From contig MVIG01000008.1 of the NCBI GenBank assembly GCA_002086835.1, forward strand, positions 1-64,000: a stretch of DNA of 64,000 bases, written 5' to 3'. The position numbers and the translations under genes were made by a program. Position 1 is the stretch's first letter, and each line of letters starts with the position of its first letter. A model generated the notes under the pieces. The model made no database searches. It saw nothing but the letters and a program-made list of their open reading frames with translations, and was not told the DNA's origin. The DNA comes from Mycolicibacterium porcinum (lineage in GTDB: Bacteria > Actinomycetota > Actinomycetes > Mycobacteriales > Mycobacteriaceae). Shown piece after piece: positions 20,718-30,600 of the stretch.

Positions 20718-21314
20718 GTGATCGTGCTGTTAGATCGGCCGACTGCCGATGGCATTGCCGACGGGACCATCTCGCTGGTGCTACGGCGCTGGGACCGGCC
20801 CCGGGCCAAGCCCGGGGGAACCCAGCGCACGCAGGCCGGCACGATTCGCATCGAGTCGGTCACCGAGCGTCCGGGCGACTACCGGGTGACGGCCGCGCAG
20901 GCCCGTGCCGCCGGCTATCCCGATGCGACGACGGCCCAGGCCCAGCTCGACCGGAGGTCCGCGGCACACTCCTACCTCATCGGGGTGTCGTACCTCGGAC
21001 CGGACGAACGGCCCGAGCTCGCCGCCGACGACGCACTCACCGATGCCGACGTCGCGGCGATCTCTGCCCGGCTGGCGCGCTGGGACGCGGCCACCGAACC
21101 GTGGACGCGTCGGTACCTCGAGATGATCGCGGCCAACGAGGCCGTCCGCGCACCCGATCTGGCGGCGCGCGTCGGCCTCGAGGTGCCCCGGTTCAAGCGT
21201 CGCGTGCGCCAACTCAAGGGGCTGGGCCTGACCATCAGCCTCGACGTCGGCTACCGGCTCGCCCCACGCGGGCGCGCCTATCTGGCCGCGACCGGGCTCA
21301 GCCGGGATTCGTGA
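20718..21314 (+). CDS. ASCH/PUA-like domain protein with C-terminal helical region
   Basis: A 198-residue protein. The first 110 residues resemble the ASCH domain, a PUA-like beta barrel proposed to bind RNA or modified nucleotides (LLDRPTADGIADGTISLVLRRW, then V-x-x-G-x-Y and Y-x-I-G-V-S-Y-L-G). The rest has a winged-helix look (RVGLEVPRFKRRVRQLKGLGLTISL...GYRLAPRGRAYL). GTG 20718 or GTG 20724 are both possible starts. The end overlaps the convergent SMR gene by 17 bases. Confidence 0.7.
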   Translation: MIVLLDRPTADGIADGTISLVLRRWDRPRAKPGGTQRTQAGTIRIESVTERPGDYRVTAAQARAAGYPDATTAQAQLDRRSAAHSYLIGVSYLGPDERPELAADDALTDADVAAISARLARWDAATEPWTRRYLEMIAANEAVRAPDLAARVGLEVPRFKRRVRQLKGLGLTISLDVGYRLAPRGRAYLAATGLSRDS

Positions 21315-21618
21315 CCCGGGCGAGCACGATCCCGCCGACGATCATCGACAGGGCCAGTGCGCGTCCCGCGCTCAACGGGTCGCGGTGGACCAGCACGCCG
21401 AGCGCGATCGCTCCGACCGCACCGATGCCGGTGAAGACGGCGTACGCGGTGCCGACCGGAAGGCCGCGCATGGCCAGCGACAGCAGATACACCGACAGGG
21501 CCCCGATCACCACACAGACCACGGTGGGCAGTGGCCGGGTGAATCCGTCGGTCGGCTTGATGCTCTGCGACCAGACGATCTCGACCAGTCCTGCCAAAAC
21601 CAGGAGCAGCCAACTCAT
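21298..21618 (-). CDS. SMR-family small multidrug/guanidinium-type exporter (SugE/Gdx-like)
   Basis: A 106-residue protein with four transmembrane helices and the essential membrane-embedded Glu13 (LVEIVWS). The PVGTAYAVFTGIGAVGA motif resembles the SugE/Gdx branch, whose characterised members export guanidinium, more than the EmrE branch. The gene overlaps the azoreductase stop as ATGA and thus shares its TetR-controlled promoter. No guanidine riboswitch was seen upstream, so a xenobiotic cation is also possible. Confidence 0.85.
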   Translation of the reverse strand: MSWLLLVLAGLVEIVWSQSIKPTDGFTRPLPTVVCVVIGALSVYLLSLAMRGLPVGTAYAVFTGIGAVGAIALGVLVHRDPLSAGRALALSMIVGGIVLARVTNPG

Positions 21619-22268
21619 TTCGCGTACTCCTCGGCAAGGGCGCGGGCGGCGGACAGCGCGACTGCCAGCGATGTGTCGTGGGAATCGCGGAACTGAGCCA
21701 GTGCGGGATCCACCCGCGCGTTGGCCATCTCGGCATTGATGAACACAGTGTCGGTGACCGCGTAGTGACCGGCGAAGAAATCTCGCAGGAACCGCTCCTG
21801 GTAGTCGAACGCGGCCTTGGGACTGCCCGGCGAGTAGGCGCCGCCACGGGCGGTCGTCACCACGAAGCGCCTGGGCGCCAGGGACATTCGCGGAAACGTC
21901 ACCTGATCGAACCAGGCTTTGAGGGACGCCGGGATCGAGTAGTTGTACATCGGGGTGGCGATCAGCACGATGTCGGCCGCGCGGAGCTCATCGAGCAGCG
22001 GTTGCACGAGCGCCCACGCGCCGGCCTGCTCCGGGGTGCCCGCCAACTCCTCGAGCCGGTCCAGATCGGTGCCGCCCGCGGCCAGCACCGCGTCACAGAG
22101 TTCCGTCCAGCCCTGATCGATGAACGGCACGGGGTCGGCGGCGACGTCGCGGTACAGGTATCTCCCGTCGGGTCGCGCGGCCCGCCAGGTCTGGGCGAAT
22201 TCGGCACCGATCTGGCGACTGATGGAGCGGGCACGGGCGCTCGCATCGATGTGCAGAAGCGTGGTCAT
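21615..22268 (-). CDS. FMN-dependent NADH-azoreductase / quinone reductase
   Basis: A 217-residue flavodoxin-like protein similar to AzoR: LLHIDASARARSISRQIGAEF (FMN phosphate site), TPMYNYSIPASLKAWFDQV (isoalloxazine loop) and TARGGAY. It reduces quinones and azo compounds by two-electron transfer. It has a ribosome-binding site GGAGG and is divergent from a TetR gene, with two inverted-repeat operators between. It is first in a two-gene operon with the SMR exporter. Confidence 0.9.
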   Translation of the reverse strand: MTTLLHIDASARARSISRQIGAEFAQTWRAARPDGRYLYRDVAADPVPFIDQGWTELCDAVLAAGGTDLDRLEELAGTPEQAGAWALVQPLLDELRAADIVLIATPMYNYSIPASLKAWFDQVTFPRMSLAPRRFVVTTARGGAYSPGSPKAAFDYQERFLRDFFAGHYAVTDTVFINAEMANARVDPALAQFRDSHDTSLAVALSAARALAEEYAK

Positions 22269-22286
22269 GGCAACCTCCGATTAAAT

Positions 22287-22299
22287 GGACGATGTGTCC
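22287..22299. promoter_or_regulatory. TetR operator 1 (GGAC-N5-GTCC)
   Basis: GGACGATGTGTCC is an inverted repeat with 4-bp arms located 19 bases before the azoR start. The same pattern recurs at 22321-22333, one on each side of the divergent intergenic region. Confidence 0.6.
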
Positions 22300-22320
22300 G
22301 TTTGAGCATGACGGACAACC

Positions 22321-22333
22321 GGACAATTCGTCC
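22321..22333. promoter_or_regulatory. TetR operator 2 (GGAC-N5-GTCC)
   Basis: GGACAATTCGTCC repeats the pattern of operator 1 at 34-bp spacing. It covers the expected -35 position of the TetR gene, whose -10 is TACAGT at 22353-22358. Confidence 0.6.
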
Positions 22334-22352
22334 ACTTATTCCGGCCATCGGT

Positions 22353-22358
22353 TACAGT
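22353..22358 (+). promoter_or_regulatory. -10 element of a leaderless promoter (TetR gene)
   Basis: TACAGT lies 6 bases before ATG 22365, so the transcript should begin at or next to the start codon. This decides the start in favour of 22365 over ATG 22308. Confidence 0.55.
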
Positions 22359-22364
22359 GCACTG

Positions 22365-22985
22365 ATGGAAATCGGCGCAGACCTCCTTGCGACCGACGAG
22401 GCCGGGTCCGACAGGAACGGCTCCGAGCGGGCCGATGCGGCGCGCAACCGCGCGAAAATCCTTGCTGCGGCGGCCACCGTGTTCGCCACCCGCGATCCCC
22501 GAACCGTCACCATGGACCACATCGCCACCGCGGCCGGGGTCGGACGCGGAACGCTCTACCGTCGCTACCCCAGCACCGCGGCCATTGCCCTGGCCCTGCT
22601 CGACGAGCACGAGCGCATCCTGCAGCAGCAACTGATCTCGGGCGCCCCGCCACTGGGGCCCGGCGCCGCGCCGGCCGACCGGCTCGCCGCGTTCTACTCC
22701 GCGATGGTCACCCTGCTGGAGACACACGCCGACCTGGCGTTGTGCGCCGAGGCCGGAGGGGCGAGATACACCACCGGCGCGTACGGATTCTGGGCCGCAC
22801 ACGTGCGCGCATTGCTGATGGAAGCCGCTGTGGCCGAACCAGATTCACTGGTCGACGTGCTGCTGGCGCCGCTGGCCGCAGAGAATTTCATTCACCAGCG
22901 TGCGCGCGGACTCAGCGTCGATCAGATCACCGGGGCACTCTCCCGGCTCGCACACGCGATGCTGGCCCCGGCCGGGCCGGGCTAG
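22365..22985 (+). CDS. TetR-family repressor of the azoreductase/SMR operon
   Basis: A 206-residue regulator. The helix-turn-helix is at about 28-72 (ARNRAKILAAAATVF ... VTMDHIATAAGVGRGTLYRRYPS). The C-terminal ligand domain has a helix with THADLALCAEAGG. It is divergent from azoR, with two matching GGAC-N5-GTCC sites between them, so autoregulation plus azoR control is likely. ATG 22365 is chosen for the leaderless -10. Its stop overlaps the stop of the convergent peptidase gene (CTAG). Confidence 0.88.
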   Translation: MEIGADLLATDEAGSDRNGSERADAARNRAKILAAAATVFATRDPRTVTMDHIATAAGVGRGTLYRRYPSTAAIALALLDEHERILQQQLISGAPPLGPGAAPADRLAAFYSAMVTLLETHADLALCAEAGGARYTTGAYGFWAAHVRALLMEAAVAEPDSLVDVLLAPLAAENFIHQRARGLSVDQITGALSRLAHAMLAPAGPG

Positions 22986-24007
22986 GCCGTGACCTCGTCG
23001 ATGACGGTGTGCACGAACCGCATCTTCTCCAGCACCGCCGGGGGCAACACGAACGGGTAGAGGTCGTCGTGACCCATCGACCGGTTCACCATGTTCAACG
23101 ACCAAGCCAGCGGCAGCCACATCTCGATGATGGTGTCGAAACCACTGGGCCCCAGAATTTTCCGCTCGAACGTTGCCCCGGCCGGGGCAAACCCGAAGGC
23201 TGCCGCGGTGTCCAGGGTGTCACGGATGTGCAGGTAGTGTGCGAAGGTCTCGGCCCAGTCCTCGGCGGCGTGCATGGTCGCATAGGACGAGACGAAATCG
23301 TCTTCCCAGCCCGCAGGAGGGCCGTCCTGGTAATGCCGGTCCAGCGCGGCTTGATAATCGGCGTCCGGGTCCCCGAACAACTCGGCGAACCGCGCGGAAT
23401 AGTCCTCCGACGGGGCCACCAGGCGATAGAAGTAGTAGTGCCCGATCTCATGACGGAAGTGGCCCAACAAGGTTCGGTACGGCTCGGCCATCGCGATCCG
23501 CAACTGCTCGCGGTGCACATCGTCACCCTCGGCGAGATCCAGGGTGATGACCCCGTTGTGGTGACCCGTGAAAACCTTTTCGGACTCGCTGGACAGCAGG
23601 TCGAAAGCCAGGCCGAACTCCGGATCCTGGTCACGCCCGACGATCGGCAGTTTCAACTCGTGCAGTTCGGCGATCAGCCGGCGCTTGGCCCGCTCCGCCT
23701 CGGCGAACGACGCCAGGGCCACGGTATCGGTGTCGGCCGGCCGGGTCCGGGTGAGTGCGCATGAGGCGCACAACTGGTCCCCCTGTCCGATCCGGACGAG
23801 CCAATTGCATTCGGCCAGATGCAAATTCGCGCACAGCTGATACTGGTCCTCGTCGACGGCACCGGCGTGGCCGTTCTGATCGGTGTCGGTGATCACCAGC
23901 AGCGCCATGTCGTCGAGCGAGAACCCCAGTGCGCTGCCGCACGAAAGGCACAGGGAGTTCTCGAAGGCGAGATGCTGGCCGCAGCTCGGGCAGGTGAAAT
24001 CACGCAC
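22982..24007 (-). CDS. Putative zinc-binding metallopeptidase with N-terminal zinc ribbon (Rv2568c-like)
   Basis: A 341-residue protein. A zinc ribbon with Cys6, Cys9, Cys20 and Cys23 is followed by a second Cys-rich stretch (Cys59, Cys67, Cys80, Cys83). The metallopeptidase motif HEIGH lies at 186-190 in HFRHEIGHYYFYRLV, as in the family of putative zinc-binding peptidases. It overlaps the transglutaminase by 8 bases and is the last gene of a four-gene operon. Its substrate is unknown; processing of a product or target of the ATP-grasp/transglutaminase proteins is an inference. Confidence 0.85.
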   Translation of the reverse strand: MRDFTCPSCGQHLAFENSLCLSCGSALGFSLDDMALLVITDTDQNGHAGAVDEDQYQLCANLHLAECNWLVRIGQGDQLCASCALTRTRPADTDTVALASFAEAERAKRRLIAELHELKLPIVGRDQDPEFGLAFDLLSSESEKVFTGHHNGVITLDLAEGDDVHREQLRIAMAEPYRTLLGHFRHEIGHYYFYRLVAPSEDYSARFAELFGDPDADYQAALDRHYQDGPPAGWEDDFVSSYATMHAAEDWAETFAHYLHIRDTLDTAAAFGFAPAGATFERKILGPSGFDTIIEMWLPLAWSLNMVNRSMGHDDLYPFVLPPAVLEKMRFVHTVIDEVTA

Positions 24008-24917
24008 GCAGAGGACCTCCTCGATCCGATGAGTACGGTGCCACGTCGACGGACACCTCGATCACACTACTTTCCGAATCCGTGTAGATGATGCCGCGCA
24101 GCGGAGGCACATCGGCGTAGTCGCGGCCGAATCCGGCCACGATGTAGCGCTCGTCGACCATCTGGTCATTGGTGGGATCCAGCCCGAGCCAGACGTTCTG
24201 CGGCGTCCACACCGACGCCCAGGCATGTGTCGCATCCACCCCGATCATGCGTTCCTTGCCCGGCGGCGGATCGGTGGCCAGATAGCCGGAGACATAGCTG
24301 GCAGCCAGGCCGTTGGCCCGCAGGCAGGCGATGGCGAGCCGGGCGAAGTCCTGACACACCCCCTCCCGGGCCGCGAGCACCTCGGCCACCTGGGTGGACA
24401 CCGTGGTCGAGCCGCACCGGTAGGTGAAGTCGGCGTAGATCCTCGATGTCAGCTCGCGCAGGACCTCGATCAGCGGTCGTCCCGGGTCGAAGCTCGGCGC
24501 GGCGTACGCCCGCACGGCATCGGTGATCTCGGGCGGCGAGAGGTCCAGAGTGAATTCGGCGGCCAGCGCGCCGTCACCACCGACGGGCCGGGCCAGCTCC
24601 CATGGCGCCCTGGCCGACGCACCCGAATAGTATTCGGGTGCAGGCGGATCCACTTCGACCACCGAATGGCTGGTGATGCTCAACGTGCGGTGGCGTTCGG
24701 TGACGTGGAAATACGAGCTGATGTTGCCGTAGGCGTCGCGGCTGGTGGAGCGATCGGCCGCGTCCGGGTCGATCACCAGCTCGTGGGACAGGCAGCGCTG
24801 CCAGTCCAGATCACGAGGGGTGAGAAAGCCACGGCCGTAGGAGCTCGTGACATCGTCGGAGTAGCGGTAGACCGTCCGATGCGTGATGTCGTAGCAACGG
24901 GTGCCGGGTTCGGTCAT
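24000..24917 (-). CDS. Transglutaminase-like protein (Rv2569c-like)
   Basis: A 305-residue protein with an N-terminal transglutaminase-N beta region (YDITHRTVYRYSDDVTSSYG) and the papain-like transglutaminase core. The triad is Cys in AREGVCQDFARLA, His in VDATHAWASVW and Asp in GLDPTND. Bacterial members act as proteases, or form or hydrolyse isopeptide bonds. It overlaps the ATP-grasp stop as ATGA and the peptidase start by 8 bases. Confidence 0.9.
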   Translation of the reverse strand: MTEPGTRCYDITHRTVYRYSDDVTSSYGRGFLTPRDLDWQRCLSHELVIDPDAADRSTSRDAYGNISSYFHVTERHRTLSITSHSVVEVDPPAPEYYSGASARAPWELARPVGGDGALAAEFTLDLSPPEITDAVRAYAAPSFDPGRPLIEVLRELTSRIYADFTYRCGSTTVSTQVAEVLAAREGVCQDFARLAIACLRANGLAASYVSGYLATDPPPGKERMIGVDATHAWASVWTPQNVWLGLDPTNDQMVDERYIVAGFGRDYADVPPLRGIIYTDSESSVIEVSVDVAPYSSDRGGPLRA

Positions 24918-27604
24918 GGCACCACCCGCCGCTCATCGGGCCCCCACAGCGGTTGCATGCCGCCGGGTAGCGACAGGTGGGCCGCGGTGATGACGCCGGA
25001 CAGGTCCCGCAGACCGGCATGCATACCGTCGAGCAGGGCGGTCAATTCAGCCCGTGCCCCGTCCGCCGTGACCTCCTCGAGGTCGGCCGGATCGAGCCGG
25101 CGCAACCGCGTGACCAGCTCGTCGACCAGACGTTCCGAACGCGACGAGCCCGACGAGCCGGGCAGGGTCTTGAGACCGGAGCGGATGCGCTCCAGCTGAT
25201 AGATCAACGACCTCGGGTTCTCCGCATCGAACAACACCAGTTCGGCGATTGCCGCGATCCGGATCTGGCCCGGGTTGCGCCGTCTGTAGATCACCGACGA
25301 TTCGCAGGCCACCAGGGTCGACTCGGTCACCGCCCGTTCGGCTTCCGCACCGCGCATCGTCGTCAGGGTGGCCCGCAGCAGCGCGGTCAGCGCCAGGCCG
25401 CGCTCGATGCGCTTGCCGAGATCCATCATGATCCAGCCGATGTCCTGCACCATCGACTCCGCGGCCACCCCGGACAGCGCCAGCATTCCGGCCAGGGTCT
25501 GGCTGTGCGCGTTGGCGAGGTAAAGGTCTGCCGCAGTGGGCGACTCGGGCGGCGCGGCCGACGGCCGCAGCACCGCGCGTTCGACTCCGGCCAGCACCAT
25601 CCAGGTGTCGTTGGACATCTGGTCACGCACCGCACGGGCGGCCAGTGCGAGGCGTTCGACCGATTGGGCCAGCGAGCCCGGCCGGTGGCGGTCAGCTGTC
25701 GCTGACCAGAGTGTGGCCGGGGCGATCGCGACCATCTCGTGGCCGTCGTCGACATCACCGGTATCGGTTCCGGTGATCGCCCCGAGCGCCGCCAGCAGCA
25801 CCGGAACGCACTGGCTCTCTTCCAGATCCGGGCGATAGCGGAACTCGTGGTAGCGCTCCCTGGTGACGGTGAGCAAGCGGGCCGTGCTCTCGGCACGTTC
25901 CGCGTAGCGGCCCATCCAGAACAGGTCGGAGAGGACACGCGGCGAACTGACGGCGCGTGTCGGACTGGGTATCGCACCGGGAGCCACCAACTCCACCGAG
26001 ACCACCGGCGCCCGCTCGGCCGTGACGCGTTGCGGGGTACGCACCCAGACATCCTTGGCGGCAACGGTGTTCATCCGGTAGGCGGCGTTCCCCGGTGCCA
26101 CCACGTAGCCCAGCCCGCCGATCATCGGGGCATACCCGCCGCGCTGGGCCACGGTGAACAACCGCATGCCGACATCACCCGCGGACAACCCTTTGGCCCG
26201 GTAATCGGTTGGTGCGGTGGAGAACTGAGGAAGCTCCTGGCCCACCCACTCCCCCGGCTCGGCATCGATCCGGGCAGCCAGGTCGTCGCGCTGGGCGGCC
26301 GACAGCGCCGGGCCGACGATCGTCTCACCGCCATCGACAGAGCGGATCAGCAGCGAGGTCAGCTTGGTGAGCAGGTGTGAGCGCTCGATGTCGATGCCGC
26401 CCCAGTACATCGGGGCGGTCGGCAGCTGCGGGGTCTCGTCCAACAGCAGCTCGGACAGCTGCGGCAGAAACCGTGCCACACCAGGACTTTCCATGATCCC
26501 GCTGCCCAGCGTGTTGACGACGGTCACCGCGCCCCGCCGCAACACCTCGACCAGACCCACCACACCCAGCCGCGAATCGGGCCGCAGATCGAGTGGATCC
26601 ACGTAGTCGGCGTCGACGCGTCGCAACACCACGTCCACCCGTTTGAGGGTGCCGAGCGAGCGCATCCACAGCGTGCCGTCGCGGACCACCAGATCTGCGC
26701 TCTCCACCAACGGGAAACCGAGCACACCGGCCAGGTAGGCCTGGTCGAAAGCGGTCTCGGAATGGATGCCGGGGCTGAGCACCACGACGACGGGTTCCTG
26801 AGCGCCCTCGGGCGCCGCGTCCAGAAGGGCCAGGCGCAGCGCCTGGGCCCACGGCGAGGCCGGCCGCGGGCCGACCCGCTCGTAGAGGTCGGGAGCGGCA
26901 TGGGCGATGACCCGGCGGTCGGCCAGCGCGTATCCGGCCCCCGACGGTGCCTGCGTCCAGTCCGCATTCACCACGAAAGCCCCGTCGCCGTCTCGGCTGA
27001 CATCGCAGCCGTGCAGGAACAACTGGTGACGTCCCGGCACAGAGATGCCGCGCGCGGCGCGCACGTAGCCGGGATGGCCGAACAGCAGTGGGGCCGGCAG
27101 TACCCCGCTGGTGATCGATCGGCGGGCACCGTACAGGTCGGTCAGGACCGCGTCGAGCAGTCGGGAGCGCTGCACCAAACCTGATTCCAGGGAATCCCAG
27201 TCCTGCGCCGAGATCACCAGCGGCAGTGCATCGAGATGCCACGGGCCCGGCACGGCGGTGCCGTCGCCGTCGGTCACCACCTCGCCGTGGCGGTCCACCT
27301 GGATGTAGGTGATGCCGTCGTTGTCGACGAGACCGCCCACCACGGCACGTAACCGGTCCAGGCCGTCACGGCCACGCTCGCCGACGCCCTCGGCCAGCTC
27401 GCGCCAGGCCGGGCGGACGTTGCCCGCGGCATCGACCAGCTCGTCGTAACCCGCTCCGGCGCCATCGTCGCGGACGTCGAACAGCGCTCGCTGGGCCCTC
27501 GAACCGCGGTAGGCGGCCAGCAGCCCGTCGACATCCACACCGGTGTTCACGGCAACACCAGTGGCTTGGGCGGACTCCGGTGAGCCGTTCGCACGTAGAA
27601 CCAT
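24914..27604 (-). CDS. Circularly permuted ATP-grasp / alpha-E domain fusion (Rv2567-like)
   Basis: An 896-residue two-domain protein. Residues of about 90-500 form the circularly permuted type 2 ATP-grasp domain (COG2308-like; LVLSPGIHSETAFDQAYLAGVLGFPLVE, GSGIMESPGVARFLPQL). Residues of about 560-890 are the helical alpha-E domain (COG2307-like; LSDLFWMGRYAERAESTARLL). Such proteins are predicted to form amide or peptide bonds with ATP. It starts on the last base before the preceding stop (TGATG) and overlaps the following transglutaminase gene, so it is strongly coupled to both. Confidence 0.92.
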   Translation of the reverse strand: MVLRANGSPESAQATGVAVNTGVDVDGLLAAYRGSRAQRALFDVRDDGAGAGYDELVDAAGNVRPAWRELAEGVGERGRDGLDRLRAVVGGLVDNDGITYIQVDRHGEVVTDGDGTAVPGPWHLDALPLVISAQDWDSLESGLVQRSRLLDAVLTDLYGARRSITSGVLPAPLLFGHPGYVRAARGISVPGRHQLFLHGCDVSRDGDGAFVVNADWTQAPSGAGYALADRRVIAHAAPDLYERVGPRPASPWAQALRLALLDAAPEGAQEPVVVVLSPGIHSETAFDQAYLAGVLGFPLVESADLVVRDGTLWMRSLGTLKRVDVVLRRVDADYVDPLDLRPDSRLGVVGLVEVLRRGAVTVVNTLGSGIMESPGVARFLPQLSELLLDETPQLPTAPMYWGGIDIERSHLLTKLTSLLIRSVDGGETIVGPALSAAQRDDLAARIDAEPGEWVGQELPQFSTAPTDYRAKGLSAGDVGMRLFTVAQRGGYAPMIGGLGYVVAPGNAAYRMNTVAAKDVWVRTPQRVTAERAPVVSVELVAPGAIPSPTRAVSSPRVLSDLFWMGRYAERAESTARLLTVTRERYHEFRYRPDLEESQCVPVLLAALGAITGTDTGDVDDGHEMVAIAPATLWSATADRHRPGSLAQSVERLALAARAVRDQMSNDTWMVLAGVERAVLRPSAAPPESPTAADLYLANAHSQTLAGMLALSGVAAESMVQDIGWIMMDLGKRIERGLALTALLRATLTTMRGAEAERAVTESTLVACESSVIYRRRNPGQIRIAAIAELVLFDAENPRSLIYQLERIRSGLKTLPGSSGSSRSERLVDELVTRLRRLDPADLEEVTADGARAELTALLDGMHAGLRDLSGVITAAHLSLPGGMQPLWGPDERRVVP

Positions 27605-30600
27605 CAGTTAAGAACGGTACGCACCCGGCGAAGATCCAGAATTCCGGGCGCGCCGAGATCAGTCGATTGGCGCGCCTGCTTCTCCCGCAGGTCCGCCATG
27701 TCGATGGTGCCTGGGGTGAAGCCCGTCGCCTCGAACCGGCGGCCGCGCCGCGACTCGGCCTCGACCGCGTTGACCGGCGGGGTGTCATAGGCCCGGCCGC
27801 CCGGATGGGCCACGTGGTAGGTGCAGCCGCCCTTGGACTGCCCCGTGGCGCAGTCCACCAGCTCGAACCGCAGCGGGGAGTCCACGGTGATGGTCGGGTG
27901 CAGCGCGCTGGGCGGCTGCCAGGCGCGGAACCGCACGCCACCGACCTGGATGTCGGGATTGTCGGTGGCCAGCAGCGGGATCGGGTGACCATTGGCGGTC
28001 ACGAGGTAGCGCTGCCGGTCGGCTCCGACGAGCCGCACCTGGACGCGCTCCACCGACGAGTCCACGTAGCGGGCGGTGCCGCCGCCGGTCGATTCCTCTC
28101 CCAGCACGTTCCAGGGTTCGATGGCACCACGTAGCTCGATCTCCACCCCGTCGTACACAGCGGTTCCCACCCTCGGGAACCGGAACTCGGTGAAGGGATC
28201 CAGCCAGCTGGTATCGAAGTTGATACCGTGTGCCCGCAGGTCGGCAGCGACCTGCGCGATGTCCTGAATCAGGAAGTGCGGCAACAGGTATCGGCCATGC
28301 AGGTTGGCGCCGTGCCGGATCAGCGGCGCCCGCAACGGCTCCGCCCAGAATCTGGCGACCAGCGCCCGCACCAGAAGCGACTGCACCATCGCCATCTGAA
28401 AGTGCGGCGGCATCTCGAAACCCCGCAATTCCAGCAGCCCCAGGCGGCCCCGGGCGCTGTCGGGGCTGTAGAGCTTGTCGATGCAGAACTCCGCGCGGTG
28501 GGTGTTGCCGGTGAGGTCGGTGAGCAGATGCCTCAGGGCGCGGTCGACCACCCACGCCTGTGAGGATCCCCCGGCAGCGGTGAGCCGCGCGATCTCGGCG
28601 AAGGCGATCTCCAGCTCGTAGAGGGCTTCCGGGCGGCCCTCGTCCACCCGTGGCGCCTGCGACGTCGGGCCGATGAACCGACCGGCGAACAGATAGGACA
28701 GCGACGGGTGGCGCTGCCAGTAGGTGAGCAGTGACACCAACAGATCGGGCCGTCGCAGCAGCGGCGAATCAGCCGGTGTGACACCACCCAGGGTGATGTG
28801 GTTGCCGCCGCCGGTTCCGCTGTGCGTGCCGTCCACATCGAACGACTCGGTGGACAAGCGCGCCTGCCTGGCCTGCTCGTAGAGGGTCTCCAGCTGCTGA
28901 CGCTGCTCGGCGAATCCGGCGGTCGGCGCGACGTTGACCTCGATGACGCCCGGGTCCGGGGTGATCGACATGGAGGCGATGCGGGCATCCGGTGGCGGGC
29001 CATACCCCTCGATCACCACGGGGGTGCCCAGATTGGCGGCCGCGGATTCGATACGGGCCACGAGGTCGACGAAATCGTCGAGTTCTTCGGTCGGGGGCAG
29101 ATAGATGTACAGATACCCGGAACGGATCTCGGCGACCAGCGCCGTGGTGGGCGCGTCGTCGGCAGGCTCGAGCGTGGCCTCGTCGGGATCGGCGCGGGTC
29201 TCGGCGCCCCCCCCCAGCGGGTCGGCGTCATAGGCCGGGCGCGGCGGATGCCAGCTGATCGCATCCAGCGGTAGCCGCAGCCCGGCGGGTGAATCTCCGT
29301 CCACGAGCACGATCCGCCCGCGCCGCAGCCGCCAGTCCGCACTGGCCCAGCCGGAGCCGTCCGCGCGGCGGTGCAGCGGCAGCACGTAGGCGGCGGGCTG
29401 ATCGACCGAGGCATCGAGCCGGGCCAGCAGTGCGGCCCGAGCGTCCGGGGTGTCGTCGGCCAGATCGTCGTCGGCGGCCACCGGTTCGCCAGCCGGCTGC
29501 CGCACGGTGGCCACCAATCGGCTCAACGGATCCTCGTAGGCCGGACGAACCTGACCGGCCGGCAGCCCGAACGCGGCGGCGATCGCCGCCAGCACGCGCT
29601 GACCGGCGTCGTCGGCCAGGGCGGGAACCTCACCGCTCCAGGGGTCGGCGAGCAACGCCGCGTCGTTCCACAGCGGCTGGCCGTCGGTCCGCCAGTACAG
29701 GCCGATCTGCCACCGCGGCAGGGGTTCTCCCGGATACCACTTGCCCTCGCTGCGCTGGACGAGCCCGGCAGGGGCCCACGCCGCCTTGAGCCGCGCCGCG
29801 AGCGCCGAAGCCCGTTCGCGTTTGTGCGCGCCGTCGGCGTCGGTGGTCCATTCCGGATCGACCTGGTTGTCGATCGATACGAAGGTCGGCTCGCCCCCGA
29901 CGGTGAGCCGTACATCGCCGTCTGCCAGGCGCTGATCCACCTCGGCGCCCAGTTTCGTGATCGCCGTCCACGCCTCGTCGGTGTACGGCAGCGTCACCCT
30001 CGGATCCTCGTGGATGCGGGTGACCACGTTGGAGAACTCCAGCGTGGACTCGCACGGACCGGTGGCGCCGGTGATCGGGGCGGCCGATTCCGGGTGCGGC
30101 GTCGCCGAGAGCGGGATGTGGCCCTCACCGGCGAACAGTCCCGAGGTCGGGTCAAGACCGATCCAGCCCGCACCCGGGATGTAGGCCTCGGCCCAGGCGT
30201 GCAGGTCGGTGAAATCCGCGGCGGGGCCCGAGGGGCCGTCGAGCGCCTCCACGTCCGAGGCCAGCTGCACCAGATAGCCGGACACGAACCGGGCCGCCAG
30301 GCCGAGCTGACGCAGGATCGACACCAACAGCCAGGCGGAGTCGCGGCACGAGCCGATTCCGGTGCGCAGCGTGACGTCCGGGGTCTGCACTCCGGGTTCC
30401 ATCCGGACCGAATAGCCGACATCGGCGTTGACGGCCCGGTTGAGCGCCACCAGATAATCGATGGTGCGGGTGCCGGGCGGCACGGTGAAATTGCTCACCC
30501 ACGCCTTCGCGAGGTCGCCCGGACCGGACCCCTCGCCCGCCTCGTCGACTGGTCGCAGGTACGGCTTGAGGTCCTCGAGCAGGGTCTTGGGGTACTCGAA

